Positions 36,362-46,286 of a stretch of 64,000 nucleotides of DNA are shown here, one piece after another; within the stretch, counting starts at the first letter, position 1, and each line of letters opens with the position of its first letter. The notes beneath the pieces were generated by a model. The model had not been told where the DNA came from. It ran no database searches and worked only from the letters and a program-made list of their open reading frames with translations. A program made the position numbers and the translations under genes. The stretch is from Holosporaceae bacterium. Its GTDB lineage: Bacteria > Pseudomonadota > Alphaproteobacteria > UBA3830. The DNA is taken from NCBI GenBank assembly GCA_031288395.1, contig JAITRM010000012.1, forward strand, positions 1 to 64,000. Direction: 5' to 3'.

Positions 36362-36441
36362 TTTGTTTTCTCCTTTTCTAAAAAAAATTAAGCGCGCGCC
36401 ATTATGACATTAAAACGACCAGTTGTCAAGTATTTTTTGCG
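36282..36441 (-). repeat. promoter/RBS/signal-peptide cassette, copy B
   Basis: This is the counterpart of 35148-35303. Here the promoter is intact: TTGACA (36429-36424), 17 bases, CATAAT (36406-36401). The stretch runs through the leader and the signal peptide codons. Copy A has a degraded -10, so copy B may be the better expressed. Confidence 0.8.
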
Positions 36442-36523
36442 TAATATGCATTTTTTATGCTGCTGTCAAAAGCGTAGAATTTGCATTTTTTTGAACAATT
36501 TGTCTACGCCTTCGTGAAAAGTC

Positions 36524-37297
36524 TCAAAAATCCAGCTCCTGATAATGGGCGGGAGGCGTGACGTTTGAAACTCTATCCGACAGGATTTCCCGGAATGACG
36601 GACGCGATTTTACCCTCATGTACCATTCTTTTACGCTCGGACAGCTGCTCCATTCCAGGGAACCGACGTAATCCACGCAGGAAATTTGGGCAGCGGCTGA
36701 AATGTCAGCCAAGGTAAATTCTTCGCCGGCGAGCCAATTTCTGCGATCCGTTAGCCATGATATGTAATCCAGGTATTTTTTAAGGGCGACGCTGCCTCTC
36801 CTGAGACTGCCGGAATCCGGAGAGGAATTGTCCACGTATTTTTTTATTACCCTTTCAAACACGACGTTTTTGGTAACCTCAGCAAAAAACATCTCGTTGA
36901 ATAGGGTCATAACTCTGCGAGTTTCAGCTTTTTCCTTCTGGGTAACCCGAAGCAAAGTGTTCGATCTGTAATGCTGCTCCAGATGCTCCACTATGGCGTA
37001 CCATCCCTCCAAAACAACGCCGTCCATATCGACCAATGTCGGTAGATCTGAAAATACGTGATTCTGGGAAAATTTTTTTTTCCTATCCCATGGAACATCA
37101 ACGATCAATTCATGATCCAGAGATTTTTCTCTCATGTAAATGCGGACCAGCCGACCAAAGGGACAAAGAGGATAATGATACAACTCGCGCAAAGCTTTCT
37201 CGCTTCTATCAATGACTTCCAAAACCCTAACTTTATTTAAAAAAAATCTCAAGAAAGTTATGGCTTGCCTTGCCAAAAAAATCTTATTTAAACGCAA
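36524..37297 (-). CDS. glutathione S-transferase family protein
   Basis: A 257-residue protein with a thioredoxin-like N domain (LYHYPLCPFGRLVRIYMREK, cis-Pro in DLPTLVDMDG, and LEGWYAIVEHLE) and an all-helical C domain (WLAGEEFTLADISAAAQISC). The GST homology starts near residue 38, so the real start may be downstream of the ATG at 37297. It probably conjugates or reduces with glutathione in the cytosol; the substrate is unknown. It lies among exported-protein genes but has no signal peptide. Confidence 0.8.
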   Translation of the reverse strand: MRLNKIFLARQAITFLRFFLNKVRVLEVIDRSEKALRELYHYPLCPFGRLVRIYMREKSLDHELIVDVPWDRKKKFSQNHVFSDLPTLVDMDGVVLEGWYAIVEHLEQHYRSNTLLRVTQKEKAETRRVMTLFNEMFFAEVTKNVVFERVIKKYVDNSSPDSGSLRRGSVALKKYLDYISWLTDRRNWLAGEEFTLADISAAAQISCVDYVGSLEWSSCPSVKEWYMRVKSRPSFREILSDRVSNVTPPAHYQELDF

Positions 37298-37362
37298 TTT
37301 TAATCAAAAATTTACCATTTGGAAGTATTATTATCCCATAAAACAAAAATGGAGGACTAGAA

Positions 37363-37989
37363 ATGAAAATGTTTAGATTGGTTCCAATTGTAGTAGGCGT
37401 GTTATTATGGCATGGGGAAACGCTTTCCATGAAGTCAAGCGACGATGAAACGTTGACTGGGCAGCACACCAGCTTGCAGGTGGGTTTACTTAGATCCGTC
37501 GGTGTCGAAGAACCAACTGGAAGCGGAAGTGTCAGTGTCAGCGACAGCAGCTACTGCAAAATTGACGATAAATTATGTCCCTATCAGCAGAGAGAAACCA
37601 CCATAAGACTGCTGAAGGAACATTACAAGATTACGACTAAATTATCGATACTTTCATTTTTTCGCACGGTGCTGGTCGGTTCTGAAGTGCTGGTCAAATT
37701 AGCTCCGGTCGCCACCAGCGGTTTGTCTCTCTATTTTGGGCTGAATAATCAACCGATTCCGGGTTTTATCTCCATGCTTTCCACCGCAGTTATAATTCCG
37801 TTTAAAAAATTTGTTGACGACTCAATTAAATGGACGGAAAACAAACACAGGGACGCTCTGCTGCAGGAAATAGATTTTCTGGCCATAAGAGAATTTGGCA
37901 CCAGTGCGACAAGGGAAGGTTTCATGAAGCTTTTGCTTGATAAAAATAAAGCAAATTCGCTGCATGAAGGCTATTCGTCTCTTGAATAA
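37363..37989 (+). CDS. hypothetical exported or membrane protein
   Basis: A 208-residue protein with an N-terminal signal-like segment (MKMFRLVPIVVGVLLWHGETLS). A Ser/Gly-rich linker follows with a C-x6-C pair (about 66-73). Two hydrophobic stretches at about 105-125 and 130-150 could cross or insert in a membrane. The C terminus is charged and helical. AAATGGAGGACTAGAA gives a good ribosome site. No family is recognised. It sits in the accessory cluster beside the cassette proteins. Confidence 0.6.
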   Translation: MKMFRLVPIVVGVLLWHGETLSMKSSDDETLTGQHTSLQVGLLRSVGVEEPTGSGSVSVSDSSYCKIDDKLCPYQQRETTIRLLKEHYKITTKLSILSFFRTVLVGSEVLVKLAPVATSGLSLYFGLNNQPIPGFISMLSTAVIIPFKKFVDDSIKWTENKHRDALLQEIDFLAIREFGTSATREGFMKLLLDKNKANSLHEGYSSLE

Positions 37990-38038
37990 GGCTCACAGGA
38001 GCGGAAAGAGGCAGGCGGAGTTGTACAACACGTCGAGA

Positions 38039-38079
38039 CGTATGCTATTATCGCGCTAAATCGCTGTTAATAGCATACG
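38039..38079 (+). promoter_or_regulatory. 12-bp inverted repeat in the nrdB promoter/leader
   Basis: CGTATGCTATTA (38039-38050) and TAATAGCATACG (38068-38079) are perfect inverted copies separated by 17 bases. The left arm contains a -10-like TATTAT (38046-38051), and the right arm ends 14 bases before the ATG, next to the ribosome site. It could be an operator or an RNA hairpin covering translation. It does not resemble the NrdR box as I know it. Confidence 0.6.
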
Positions 38080-38092
38080 GAGAGCGAAGAAA

Positions 38093-39211
38093 ATGCCAAG
38101 ACGCTATGAGACCTTCTCGAAAATAAGGAACGACCAGCTGAAGGAGCCAATGTTTCTTGGGCAATCCGTGAATGTGGCCCGGTATGATCAGCAGAAATAT
38201 AGCGTGTTTGAAAAACTAATAGAAAAACAATTATCCTATTTCTGGAGGCCGGAGGAGGTGAATGTCACCGTGGACGGTGTCCAGTATAAACGGTTATCCG
38301 AACACGAGAAGCATATTTTCCTGAGCAATTTGAAGTATCAAACGCTGATGGACAGCATTCAAGGTCGCTCTCCCAACGTTGTTTTTCTGCCCATCGTCTC
38401 TCTGCCGGAGCTGGAAACCTGGGTGGAGACCTGGTCCTTCAGCGAAACCATCCACAGCCGCAGTTATACCCACATCATAAGGGCCATCGAGCTCCAGCCG
38501 CATCTGATATTCGACGACATCGTGGCCCATGAAGAAATAAAAAAGAGAGCCGAGTCCATTTCATACCGCTACGATCGGCTGCACGCGCAAAATATACTGA
38601 TGGACGCCGCCGGTCGATTTGACGGCGTTGTCTATGACGAAACCGATCATATGGAAGCCATTTACATGGCTCTTCAGGCGGCACATGCACTGGAGGCCAT
38701 AAGATTTTTCGCATCCTTTGCCTGCTCCTTCGCATTTGCGGAGCGGGGGCTCATGGAGGGAAACGCGAAAATCATAAAATTCATTGCCCGGGACGAAATG
38801 CTTCATCTGGTGGGGACCCAGAGAATGCTTTTGAACATCGTCGACGGATCCGAAGGCAATAAATGGGCGGCCATCGGGGAAAAATGTCGGCCTGAAGCGG
38901 AAAAAATGTTTCTGGAGACCGTCCAGCAGGAAATAGCCTGGACGAAATATTTGTTTAAAGACGGATCCATGCTGGGATTAAATGAAAAAATTCTCACGGA
39001 TTACATTTGCCATCTGGCTAGAATTCGCATGACCGCCGTTGGACTTTCCTCTCCATTTTCCGCAAAAAGCAACCCAATTCCCTGGATTGACGCATGGTTA
39101 AGCTCCGACAACATACAGGTTGCCCCTCAGGAAGTGGAAATGAGCTCCTATCTCACCAATCAGGTGAATGCCGAGATGGATCATGCTTCTCTTGGCGAGA
39201 TAGACATATAG
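38093..39211 (+). CDS. nrdB: class Ia ribonucleotide reductase, beta subunit
   Basis: A 372-residue diiron-tyrosyl radical subunit strikingly similar to E. coli NrdB: [24 protein letters not shown], SIQGRSPNV and [14 protein letters not shown] are shared. Metal ligands are present in the ETIHS and DEMLHLVGT segments. With NrdA it makes deoxyribonucleotides aerobically. It precedes nrdA by 13 bases, the reverse of the E. coli order. Confidence 0.95.
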   Translation: MPRRYETFSKIRNDQLKEPMFLGQSVNVARYDQQKYSVFEKLIEKQLSYFWRPEEVNVTVDGVQYKRLSEHEKHIFLSNLKYQTLMDSIQGRSPNVVFLPIVSLPELETWVETWSFSETIHSRSYTHIIRAIELQPHLIFDDIVAHEEIKKRAESISYRYDRLHAQNILMDAAGRFDGVVYDETDHMEAIYMALQAAHALEAIRFFASFACSFAFAERGLMEGNAKIIKFIARDEMLHLVGTQRMLLNIVDGSEGNKWAAIGEKCRPEAEKMFLETVQQEIAWTKYLFKDGSMLGLNEKILTDYICHLARIRMTAVGLSSPFSAKSNPIPWIDAWLSSDNIQVAPQEVEMSSYLTNQVNAEMDHASLGEIDI

Positions 39212-39224
39212 GGGGAGTGTAATT

Positions 39225-41504
39225 GTGTCCATTAGGGTGGTGAAAAGAAACGGCGACCGCGTTCCCTACGACGAAGAATGCATCCATAGGGTCGTCGGCT
39301 ACGCCTGCGCCGCCGTGGAGAACGTGTCTCTGTCGGAGGTGGTCATCCACGCCGGCATTCAGGCCTATGACGGAATTGCAACGTCGGAAATTCAGGAAAT
39401 TCTCATAAAATCCGCCGCCGACAGAATTTCCGAACAGACTCCAAATTACCAATATGTGGCCGCCAATCTGAACATTTTTAAAATTCGCAAAGTGGCCTAT
39501 GGTCAGTGGACTCCGCCACGTCTGTATGATCACCTGAAACGCATGTGCGATGGGAATTGGTACGACGTGTCCCTGCTGCAAAAATATTCACGAGAAGAAC
39601 TGGAGGATTTCGATAAATGCATAGACCACGGTCTGGATCTGAAATTTTCATATGCCGCCACCAAACAGCTGGAGAGCAAGTATCTGATAAAGAATAGGGT
39701 AACCGGCCGAGTTCTGGAGAGTCCGCAAATGGCTTTCATGTGCATTTGTCTGGCGATTTTTCAGGATTTTTCTTCGGATAAATCAGAACGGGCAGCCATC
39801 ATTGGGGAATTTTACCGCAATTTATCGGAGCAGAATATTTCTTTGCCCACGCCAATAATGGCCGGAGTTCGCACACCTCTGCGGCAATTCAGTTCCTGCG
39901 TGCTTCTCGAGTGCGGGGATTCTTTGGATAGCATTTCCGCCGTTGGAACGGCCATCGTCGGCTACGTTTCCCGCATGGCCGGCATAGGCCTAAACGCCGG
40001 CCAAATAAGAGCCAAGGGCTCTCCAGTCAGGAACGGAGCCGTTTATCACACGGGAATTACTCCGTTTTTGAAATTCTTTCAGGCTGCGGTTCAGTGCTGT
40101 TCAGCCGGGGGAGTGAGAAGTGGAGCGGCCACGGTTTACTATCCCCTCTGGCATCTCGAAGTTGAGGATATGTTGGTGCTGAAGAACAACAGAGGGACGG
40201 AGGAAAATCGCGTTCGACATATGGATTATGCGGTTCAGACAAATGGATTTCTCTACAAAAGACTGCAGCAGGGAAAAGACATCACTTTGTTTTCTCCCCA
40301 CGAGGTTACAGACCTGTATCAGGCGTTTTTTAGGGACCAGGAAAAATTTGCTGAACTGTATGAAAAGTATGAGGCCGACGACTCCATAAAATTCAAAAAA
40401 AGGATAAAATCATCCGAGCTTTTCTCCATTCTAATGAGGGAAAGATCCAGCACCGGACGCCTATACATAATGAACGTGGACCACTGCAATACTCATTCGT
40501 CATTTCTGGAAGAAATCGCTCCCATTAGGCAATCGAATTTATGCTCCGAAATAACGTTGCCCACAAAGCCTCTCAGCAATTCCGACAAAGATGCCGGAGA
40601 GATTGCCCTCTGCATTCTGGCGGCGGTTAACGTTGGAAAAATTGGACTGGATCGGGAAAAAATGCGCCAATGCACCCGATTGCTTGTGTACGCTCTGGAT
40701 GCTCTAATCGATTATCAGAATTATCCGATTTACGAAGCCGAGCAAAGCACAAAAAAGAGACGTGCGCTTGGCATAGGAGTCATAAATTTTGCGAATTTTC
40801 TAGCAAAACGTAATCTTAAAATATCCTCCGCCGAAAGTTTCAAAGCAACCCATGAATTATTCGAAATGTTTCAGTATTACTGCATCGATGCCTCGGTGGA
40901 ACTTGCCAAAATCAAAGGAGCCTGTGAACAGTTCAATGAAACGAAATACTCGAGGGGAATTCTGCCAATTGACACGTATTACGGGAAGGGATTGGATAAA
41001 ATTATCGGCCCCGATTCCCTCCAAATGGATTGGGAAGCTCTGCGGGGGAAAATTCTGAAACATGGCATGAGAAACAGCACGCTTACGGCGCTTATGCCGT
41101 CGGAAACTTCTTCCCAGGTGAGCAATTCCACCAATGGAATCGAGCCGCCAAGGGCTCTAATCTCCGTCAAGCAAAGCCGGGACGGAGTTCTTAAACAGGT
41201 GGTTCCGGACATCGAAACCATCGGAAAAAACTACGAACTGCTGTGGCATATGGAGGATAACCGGGGCTATCTGACCAACGTTGGCCTGATGCAGAAATTC
41301 CTGGATCAATCCATTTCCGCAAACACGAATTATGACCCGACGAAATTCCACGACGGAAAAATTTCCATGCAAACCATGCTAAAAGATTTGCTGTATGCGT
41401 ATTCGGTTGGCATCAAGACTCTCTACTATCACAACACCAGGGATAATGCCTCCGAAGAACAAATACTGGATGACGCCTGCCCCGCCGGAGGCTGTAAAAT
41501 CTAG
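39225..41504 (+). CDS. nrdA: class Ia ribonucleotide reductase, alpha subunit
   Basis: A 759-residue catalytic subunit with an N-terminal ATP-cone (RVVKRNGDRVPYDEECIHRVV). Active-site segments are RQFSSCVLLECGDSLDSI (Cys), NLCSEITLPTKPL and ALMPSETSSQ. The C-terminal redox pair is CPAGGC. Similarity to E. coli NrdA runs through the full length. It starts with GTG at 39225 behind GGGGGAGTG. The overall allosteric site appears intact. Confidence 0.95.
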   Translation: MSIRVVKRNGDRVPYDEECIHRVVGYACAAVENVSLSEVVIHAGIQAYDGIATSEIQEILIKSAADRISEQTPNYQYVAANLNIFKIRKVAYGQWTPPRLYDHLKRMCDGNWYDVSLLQKYSREELEDFDKCIDHGLDLKFSYAATKQLESKYLIKNRVTGRVLESPQMAFMCICLAIFQDFSSDKSERAAIIGEFYRNLSEQNISLPTPIMAGVRTPLRQFSSCVLLECGDSLDSISAVGTAIVGYVSRMAGIGLNAGQIRAKGSPVRNGAVYHTGITPFLKFFQAAVQCCSAGGVRSGAATVYYPLWHLEVEDMLVLKNNRGTEENRVRHMDYAVQTNGFLYKRLQQGKDITLFSPHEVTDLYQAFFRDQEKFAELYEKYEADDSIKFKKRIKSSELFSILMRERSSTGRLYIMNVDHCNTHSSFLEEIAPIRQSNLCSEITLPTKPLSNSDKDAGEIALCILAAVNVGKIGLDREKMRQCTRLLVYALDALIDYQNYPIYEAEQSTKKRRALGIGVINFANFLAKRNLKISSAESFKATHELFEMFQYYCIDASVELAKIKGACEQFNETKYSRGILPIDTYYGKGLDKIIGPDSLQMDWEALRGKILKHGMRNSTLTALMPSETSSQVSNSTNGIEPPRALISVKQSRDGVLKQVVPDIETIGKNYELLWHMEDNRGYLTNVGLMQKFLDQSISANTNYDPTKFHDGKISMQTMLKDLLYAYSVGIKTLYYHNTRDNASEEQILDDACPAGGCKI

Positions 41505-41580
41505 CGGATTCTCAACGGCGGAAAATTGACAATTAAGATATAATGCCGTAGCCTGTGCTGGTCGGTTTGGGGATGACGCG

Positions 41581-42189
41581 ATGCAGTTCCAAGCGCAAAA
41601 TATTCATCAGAACGCGGATTTAATGCCGGTTTTGAGTCAGAAAACCATCGAATACCACTACGGGAAGCACCACTGTGGCTATGCCAGGACACTCAACGCT
41701 TTGGTGGAAAACACGGAGTTTGCGGGAAGGACTCTTGAGGAAATTATACTTCAATCGAGGGGAGTTGATCAGAAGATATTCAACAACGCTGCCCAGCTGT
41801 TCAACCATGATTTCTACTGGAGATGCCTGAAGATTCACTCCGAACGGCCGATCGGGAAGCTGAGAAAACTGGTGGAAGCGCAATTTGCATCGTTCGAAGA
41901 GTTTGAGGACCAGTACATAACATACGCCAACACAATGTTCGGCAGCGGATGGAGTTGGTTGGTTCTGGAAAATGGTCGACTGGCGTTTTTCAACAGCCAA
42001 AACGCCGAGACTCCGGTTGGCACCCATCGGTCGGCGATCTGCGTCATAGACCTGTGGGAGCACGCCTACTACATCGACTATTACAATGACCGCGCCCTGT
42101 ATATCAGCAGAATTATCAAAGAATGCATTAATTGGAAATTTTGCGAATCACAGCTGGACGCCTGCGCTTCTTACGTAACCCTCGCTTGA
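41581..42189 (+). CDS. sodB: superoxide dismutase (Fe type)
   Basis: A 202-residue Fe/Mn-family dismutase. Metal ligands are His in YHYGKHH, His in NHDFYW, and Asp and His in DLWEHAYYIDY. The NNAAQ segment before NHDFYW has Gln where iron enzymes place it. There is no signal peptide, so it is cytosolic. It detoxifies superoxide and lies directly behind the oxygen-dependent ribonucleotide reductase genes. Confidence 0.92.
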   Translation: MQFQAQNIHQNADLMPVLSQKTIEYHYGKHHCGYARTLNALVENTEFAGRTLEEIILQSRGVDQKIFNNAAQLFNHDFYWRCLKIHSERPIGKLRKLVEAQFASFEEFEDQYITYANTMFGSGWSWLVLENGRLAFFNSQNAETPVGTHRSAICVIDLWEHAYYIDYYNDRALYISRIIKECINWKFCESQLDACASYVTLA

Positions 42190-42196
42190 GACCTTG

Positions 42197-43069
42197 ATGC
42201 ATTTTAAACTTGGACGGGCACTTTTTTCCAAAGAAAAACAAGGGTACCTTTGGGTGGTTTTTGGGGTATGCCTCTACTCGTTTTCCGACGCTATCATGAA
42301 ATACTTTATGCCTCTTTACGGCGTGCACCAGGTGACGTTTCTGCGGACGGTTTTTCGCTTTATGCCATTCGTGCTAGTCGCATTCCACGGACGGATTAAC
42401 CCATTTAGAAGCGATAGGAAAAAAGAGAACATCTTCCGATCGCTGTTGGCCTCCGCTGGAACCTATTTCTTCATGTGCGCCTACGGTTACTCTCCCATGA
42501 CGGACGTTTTTGTGGTCGGATTGACAACTGCAATATTCGTAATTCCGCTAAGCGTCTGGATATTAAAGGAAAAATTTTGTCTGCGAAATGTGCTGGCTGT
42601 TCTGTTGGGCTTTGGAGGAATATGGCTTGCATTCAGACCCGGCAGTGGAATTTTTCAATTGGGAATTATGTTCGCTCTAATGGGAGCAATTATTTCCGCT
42701 ATAAATCAAGTGATTATCAAGAGATTGACGTCTACGGAGAGCGAGCTCACGATAATTTTCTACCACCATCTTTCCCTCGCTTTGATTTCGGCCTGCATTG
42801 GGTTCGAAACGTTCTCTCCCATATCCGGCGAACATGCCCTGCCATTATTTTTGGGAGGAGCCATTGGAGCGGCAGCGCAATATTCCATAATTCACGCTTT
42901 CAAGTTGTCCACCAGCTCCGGATTAGCATCGGCCACATATTTTATGCTCGTTCCCAATACTCTCATAGACTTTTTCCTCTACGATAAAACTCCGGATATT
43001 TATATAATTCTTGGATTAATCCTAATTCTGATGGGAAATTTGTGCGCTTTTTTGCGCAATCAGCCGTAA
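42197..43069 (+). CDS. EamA/DMT-family membrane transporter
   Basis: A 290-residue protein with about ten membrane segments and two EamA repeats (the first with FRTVFRF, the second from about residue 155). It begins seven bases after sodB. In Rickettsia a related protein imports S-adenosylmethionine; here the substrate is unknown. It is probably a metabolite exporter or importer. Confidence 0.85.
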   Translation: MHFKLGRALFSKEKQGYLWVVFGVCLYSFSDAIMKYFMPLYGVHQVTFLRTVFRFMPFVLVAFHGRINPFRSDRKKENIFRSLLASAGTYFFMCAYGYSPMTDVFVVGLTTAIFVIPLSVWILKEKFCLRNVLAVLLGFGGIWLAFRPGSGIFQLGIMFALMGAIISAINQVIIKRLTSTESELTIIFYHHLSLALISACIGFETFSPISGEHALPLFLGGAIGAAAQYSIIHAFKLSTSSGLASATYFMLVPNTLIDFFLYDKTPDIYIILGLILILMGNLCAFLRNQP

Positions 43070-43077
43070 TCGCCGAC

Positions 43078-43920
43078 TCAAACAACGGCGCAAATTGCCC
43101 GCTCTAGGCCGCTCATGTCTTTTTCCACTTTTTCTATTTTAGATCCCTCCATTTGCAGTATTTTTTTCACTTCCGATGCTTGGCCGCAGCCAATTTCCAG
43201 GAATATTGCGCCATGTGGAGAAAGCCATCCTCCGGCAAGGCGAGAAATTTCTTCGTAGGCTCGCAATCCAGATTCTCCGCCGTCTAGCGCCAGAATAGGA
43301 TCATGGTCGCGAACGCTCTTTTCCAATTTCGCAATGCGGCTTGTTTTCACATAGGGGGGATTGCTCACGATGACGTCAAATTTCTGATCGCAGGAAAAAG
43401 AATTCCAGTCAATGTTCAAAAAATCGGCATTCTTGACCCTACATTTTTCTCCATTGTGAATTGCTACGCGAATCGCTTCCGGGCTAACGTCCAATCCAAG
43501 TCCAACAGAGTTTGGAAATTCGCTCATCAGGCTCAGCAGAAGGCAGCCGCTTCCGGTCCCGACGTCCAAAAATCTTAGGGAAGAGGTTGCGTCAAATCGC
43601 TCTAGAACCATCTGCACAATAGTTTCCGTTTCCGGACGCGGATCCAATACGTGCTCATTCACAAAAAAATCGTGATTCCAAAAGGATTTGCGGTTGGTTA
43701 TTTTGGACAGAGGCTCGCCTTCCAAATACCGGAGCAGCATATTTTCTAGGATCTGATTTTCGTCGTCGTCCAAGAATATTTTTTCCAGCGAAAACACGAC
43801 TGACTCCGCGGAAACGTTTTTAATCTTCGCGATCATGGAACGCAGGATTTTTGCGATCTCCCCGGTTTTTAGAGCGTATTTCTCCACATATTCAGAAATG
43901 ATTAGATTCGCGGCCTTCAA
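43078..43920 (-). CDS. prmC: release factor glutamine methyltransferase
   Basis: A 280-residue SAM-dependent methyltransferase with motif FLDVGTGSGCLLLSL and the substrate-binding NPPY in VIVSNPPYVKT. It methylates the GGQ glutamine of release factors. It follows prfA by three bases, the classic pairing. The N-terminal helical domain is present. Confidence 0.93.
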   Translation of the reverse strand: MKAANLIISEYVEKYALKTGEIAKILRSMIAKIKNVSAESVVFSLEKIFLDDDENQILENMLLRYLEGEPLSKITNRKSFWNHDFFVNEHVLDPRPETETIVQMVLERFDATSSLRFLDVGTGSGCLLLSLMSEFPNSVGLGLDVSPEAIRVAIHNGEKCRVKNADFLNIDWNSFSCDQKFDVIVSNPPYVKTSRIAKLEKSVRDHDPILALDGGESGLRAYEEISRLAGGWLSPHGAIFLEIGCGQASEVKKILQMEGSKIEKVEKDMSGLERAICAVV

Positions 43921-43923
43921 AGA

Positions 43924-45015
43924 TCAGGATTCTCCACAGAAGTTGGCCAGCTGTTCCTCCTGATCGAATTCCACCAGCGCTTGGATCATCTCAGCCAGAC
44001 CCGCCCCCTCCATGATCTGGGGAAGCTTGTATAAGGTCAGATTTATGCGATGGTCCGAAACGCGCCCCTGGGGATAATTATAGGTGCGGATCCTTTCGGA
44101 ACGATCTCCGCCGCCGATCTGGGAACGGCGACTGTCCGCCCGCTGAGAATGCAACTTTTGCCGTTCCAATTCGTACAATCTCGCGCGCAAAATTTTCATG
44201 GCTTTTAGACGATTCATGTGCTGGGAGCGTTCATCCTGCTGCGTCACAACAATCCCGCTGGGAATGTGAGTGATTCTCACGGCGCTCTCAGTTTTATTGA
44301 CGTGTTGACCGCCGGCGCCGGAAGCGCGCATAACGTCGATTTTCAAATCCGTTTCCTCGATCTTCAAATCTACTTCCTCCGCCTCCGGCAAAACCGCCAC
44401 CGTAGCCGTAGAAGTGTGAATGCGACCGCTGGACTCCGTCGCCGGAACTCTTTGAACGCGATGAACTCCGGATTCAAACTTCAGATAGGCAAAGACGCCC
44501 TTGCCGGAAATATTGGCGGACGCTTCCTTTATGCTGCCGATGCCGTTTTCCTGCATATACAGGATTTCGAACTTCCAGCGTCGGTATTCGGAATATTTTT
44601 GGTACATTCTAAAAAGGTCCGCCGCAAATAATCCAGCTTCATCTCCGCCGGTTCCGGCTCGTATTTCAATAATGGCATTTTTTTCGTCCATTACGTCCTT
44701 GGGAATTAGCAGAATCTTTATTTCCTTCTCCAATGCCGGGATGGTTTTTTTTAGATTTTCGATTTCGGTCACGGCTAGTTCACGGAAATCTACATCAGCT
44801 GTTGGGTCGCCGACAATTTTTTCCAATTCTGACAATTCATGCTGCGCTCCGTTATACTTGTTAATTAGCAGGACAAAATCTTCGAGTCCGGCAAATTCTC
44901 GCGATAACTTTGCGAAATTTTCCGAGTCGTCAACGCTGATTAGCATCTGCTCTTTCAAATACTCGTAGCGTTTCAATATATTGTCGAACATCGCTTCCGG
45001 GAACACGTTACTCAT
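43924..45015 (-). CDS. prfA: peptide chain release factor 1
   Basis: A 363-residue class I release factor with the GGQ motif ([15 protein letters not shown]) and the C-terminal [17 protein letters not shown], which is diagnostic for RF1 rather than RF2. It terminates translation at UAA and UAG. It is coupled to plsC by an overlapping start and stop (4 bases). Confidence 0.95.
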   Translation of the reverse strand: MSNVFPEAMFDNILKRYEYLKEQMLISVDDSENFAKLSREFAGLEDFVLLINKYNGAQHELSELEKIVGDPTADVDFRELAVTEIENLKKTIPALEKEIKILLIPKDVMDEKNAIIEIRAGTGGDEAGLFAADLFRMYQKYSEYRRWKFEILYMQENGIGSIKEASANISGKGVFAYLKFESGVHRVQRVPATESSGRIHTSTATVAVLPEAEEVDLKIEETDLKIDVMRASGAGGQHVNKTESAVRITHIPSGIVVTQQDERSQHMNRLKAMKILRARLYELERQKLHSQRADSRRSQIGGGDRSERIRTYNYPQGRVSDHRINLTLYKLPQIMEGAGLAEMIQALVEFDQEEQLANFCGES

Positions 45016-45731
45016 CCTTCCAGAAATTTCATTCTTTCTATTTCTTGCCTAAACGCGTCGTTTAACTTATCCATGAATTCGTCCTTGGACAATCCTGCGG
45101 CAATTGGAGGAAGAAAATTAACGCTAACTCTTCCAGGTTTTTTAATAAAACCGCGGCGCGGCCAAAAAGTTCCGGCATTGTGGACTACCGGTACTACCGG
45201 GCAATTGCTTCTTTCATAAAACATGGCGATCCCCCTTTTTAAAGGAACATATTCGCCGGGGAAGGAGCGCGTTCCTTCCGGAAAAATCACCACATGGTGT
45301 CCATTTTTGATGGATTTTTCAACTCTGCGGACGGCGTACATAAGGGCTTTTATGCCCTGATTGCGGTCTATGGCAATGGCTTCCGCTTTACGGGATAGAG
45401 CTCCAAACAGCGGAATGCTCAACAATTCTTTTTTTAGAACGAAAACCGGATCTTTAAATTTATGGATCAATATTAGCGTTTCCCAAGTGGATTCGTGGCG
45501 CAGAGCATAGATCGCCGGCCCCTGCAGCAGGTTTTGTTCATTATCTATGGTGAAACTTATGCCTCCAATTTTTTCTGTGATGAAGTTCAGGGTCCGTGAC
45601 AAATACTTCCAAAAAGCGAAAACGTATTTTTCATCAAAAAATACCAGAGGCATTCCTAAAAAGAGCGCTCCAGTGATCGTCGTAAAAAACATCGCATTGA
45701 AAATTAGAGACCTGACCAATAACATCTTCAA
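45012..45731 (-). CDS. plsC: 1-acyl-sn-glycerol-3-phosphate acyltransferase
   Basis: A 239-residue acyltransferase with one or two N-terminal membrane segments. The catalytic block is LRHESTWET, with Glu in place of the Asp of the classical HX4D, a variant common in alpha- and beta-proteobacteria. The phosphate-binding motif FPEGTR and [10 protein letters not shown] are present. It makes phosphatidic acid for phospholipids. It is part of the ftsE-prmC operon. Confidence 0.92.
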   Translation of the reverse strand: MKMLLVRSLIFNAMFFTTITGALFLGMPLVFFDEKYVFAFWKYLSRTLNFITEKIGGISFTIDNEQNLLQGPAIYALRHESTWETLILIHKFKDPVFVLKKELLSIPLFGALSRKAEAIAIDRNQGIKALMYAVRRVEKSIKNGHHVVIFPEGTRSFPGEYVPLKRGIAMFYERSNCPVVPVVHNAGTFWPRRGFIKKPGRVSVNFLPPIAAGLSKDEFMDKLNDAFRQEIERMKFLEG

Positions 45732-45734
45732 TCC

Positions 45735-46286
45735 TCAAAACTTGCCAAAAAGCGTTTTTAGGAGAACATACGCGACTTTATGAAATTCTTTAATACAATT
45801 TAGAAGAAAATTAAAGTCAAATTTAGACTTCACGGCACAGGGGTAAATTTTTAACTCGCACGCGACATGCTTAAGCTCCATTATGCTGCGATACATGTGA
45901 TAATCCGATGTAACGAGCAAAATTTCATCTATGCCATTGGACTTTACCCAGGAAATTATTTCCGCAGCGTTTTCTTCCGTGTTTTTTGCCTCTTTCCCAA
46001 GGATAATGCGAGCTCCATCCACCCTTGCGTCGCCAAAAATATCCCTGAAAGACGTTTTTTCATAAACTCCAGATATAAATATGTTGCTCTGCCTATTGCT
46101 GCCAACTGAACGGAGCGCGTGCGCTATACGGTTGCGTCCTCCCGTTAGCACGACGATATTTGGCGAGCGTAAATCATGCTCGTCTGTGTAAGAAGCAGCA
46201 TTCCAAATAAAGACGACACAGCCAATGCTCCACAGGATGAATGCTGTAAGGCAAAATCCAGAAACCAATCGCATCAATCGATCCAC
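45735..46286 (-). CDS. YdcF/ElyC-like DUF218 protein
   Basis: A 183-residue protein with one N-terminal membrane anchor (about 11-31) and a DUF218 domain: IVVLTGGRNRIAHAL, EENAAEIISWV and VTSDYHMYRS. Family members act at the cell envelope, but the reaction is not firmly known. It overlaps ftsX by 13 bp and precedes plsC by three bases, an order often seen in alphaproteobacteria. Confidence 0.85.
   Translation of the reverse strand: MDRLMRLVSGFCLTAFILWSIGCVVFIWNAASYTDEHDLRSPNIVVLTGGRNRIAHALRSVGSNRQSNIFISGVYEKTSFRDIFGDARVDGARIILGKEAKNTEENAAEIISWVKSNGIDEILLVTSDYHMYRSIMELKHVACELKIYPCAVKSKFDFNFLLNCIKEFHKVAYVLLKTLFGKF

Noticed and set aside
45012-45731. PlsC as catalytically dead because HX4D reads HX4E
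   Set aside because: The HESTWET-type block is a normal variant in many alpha- and beta-proteobacterial acyltransferases.
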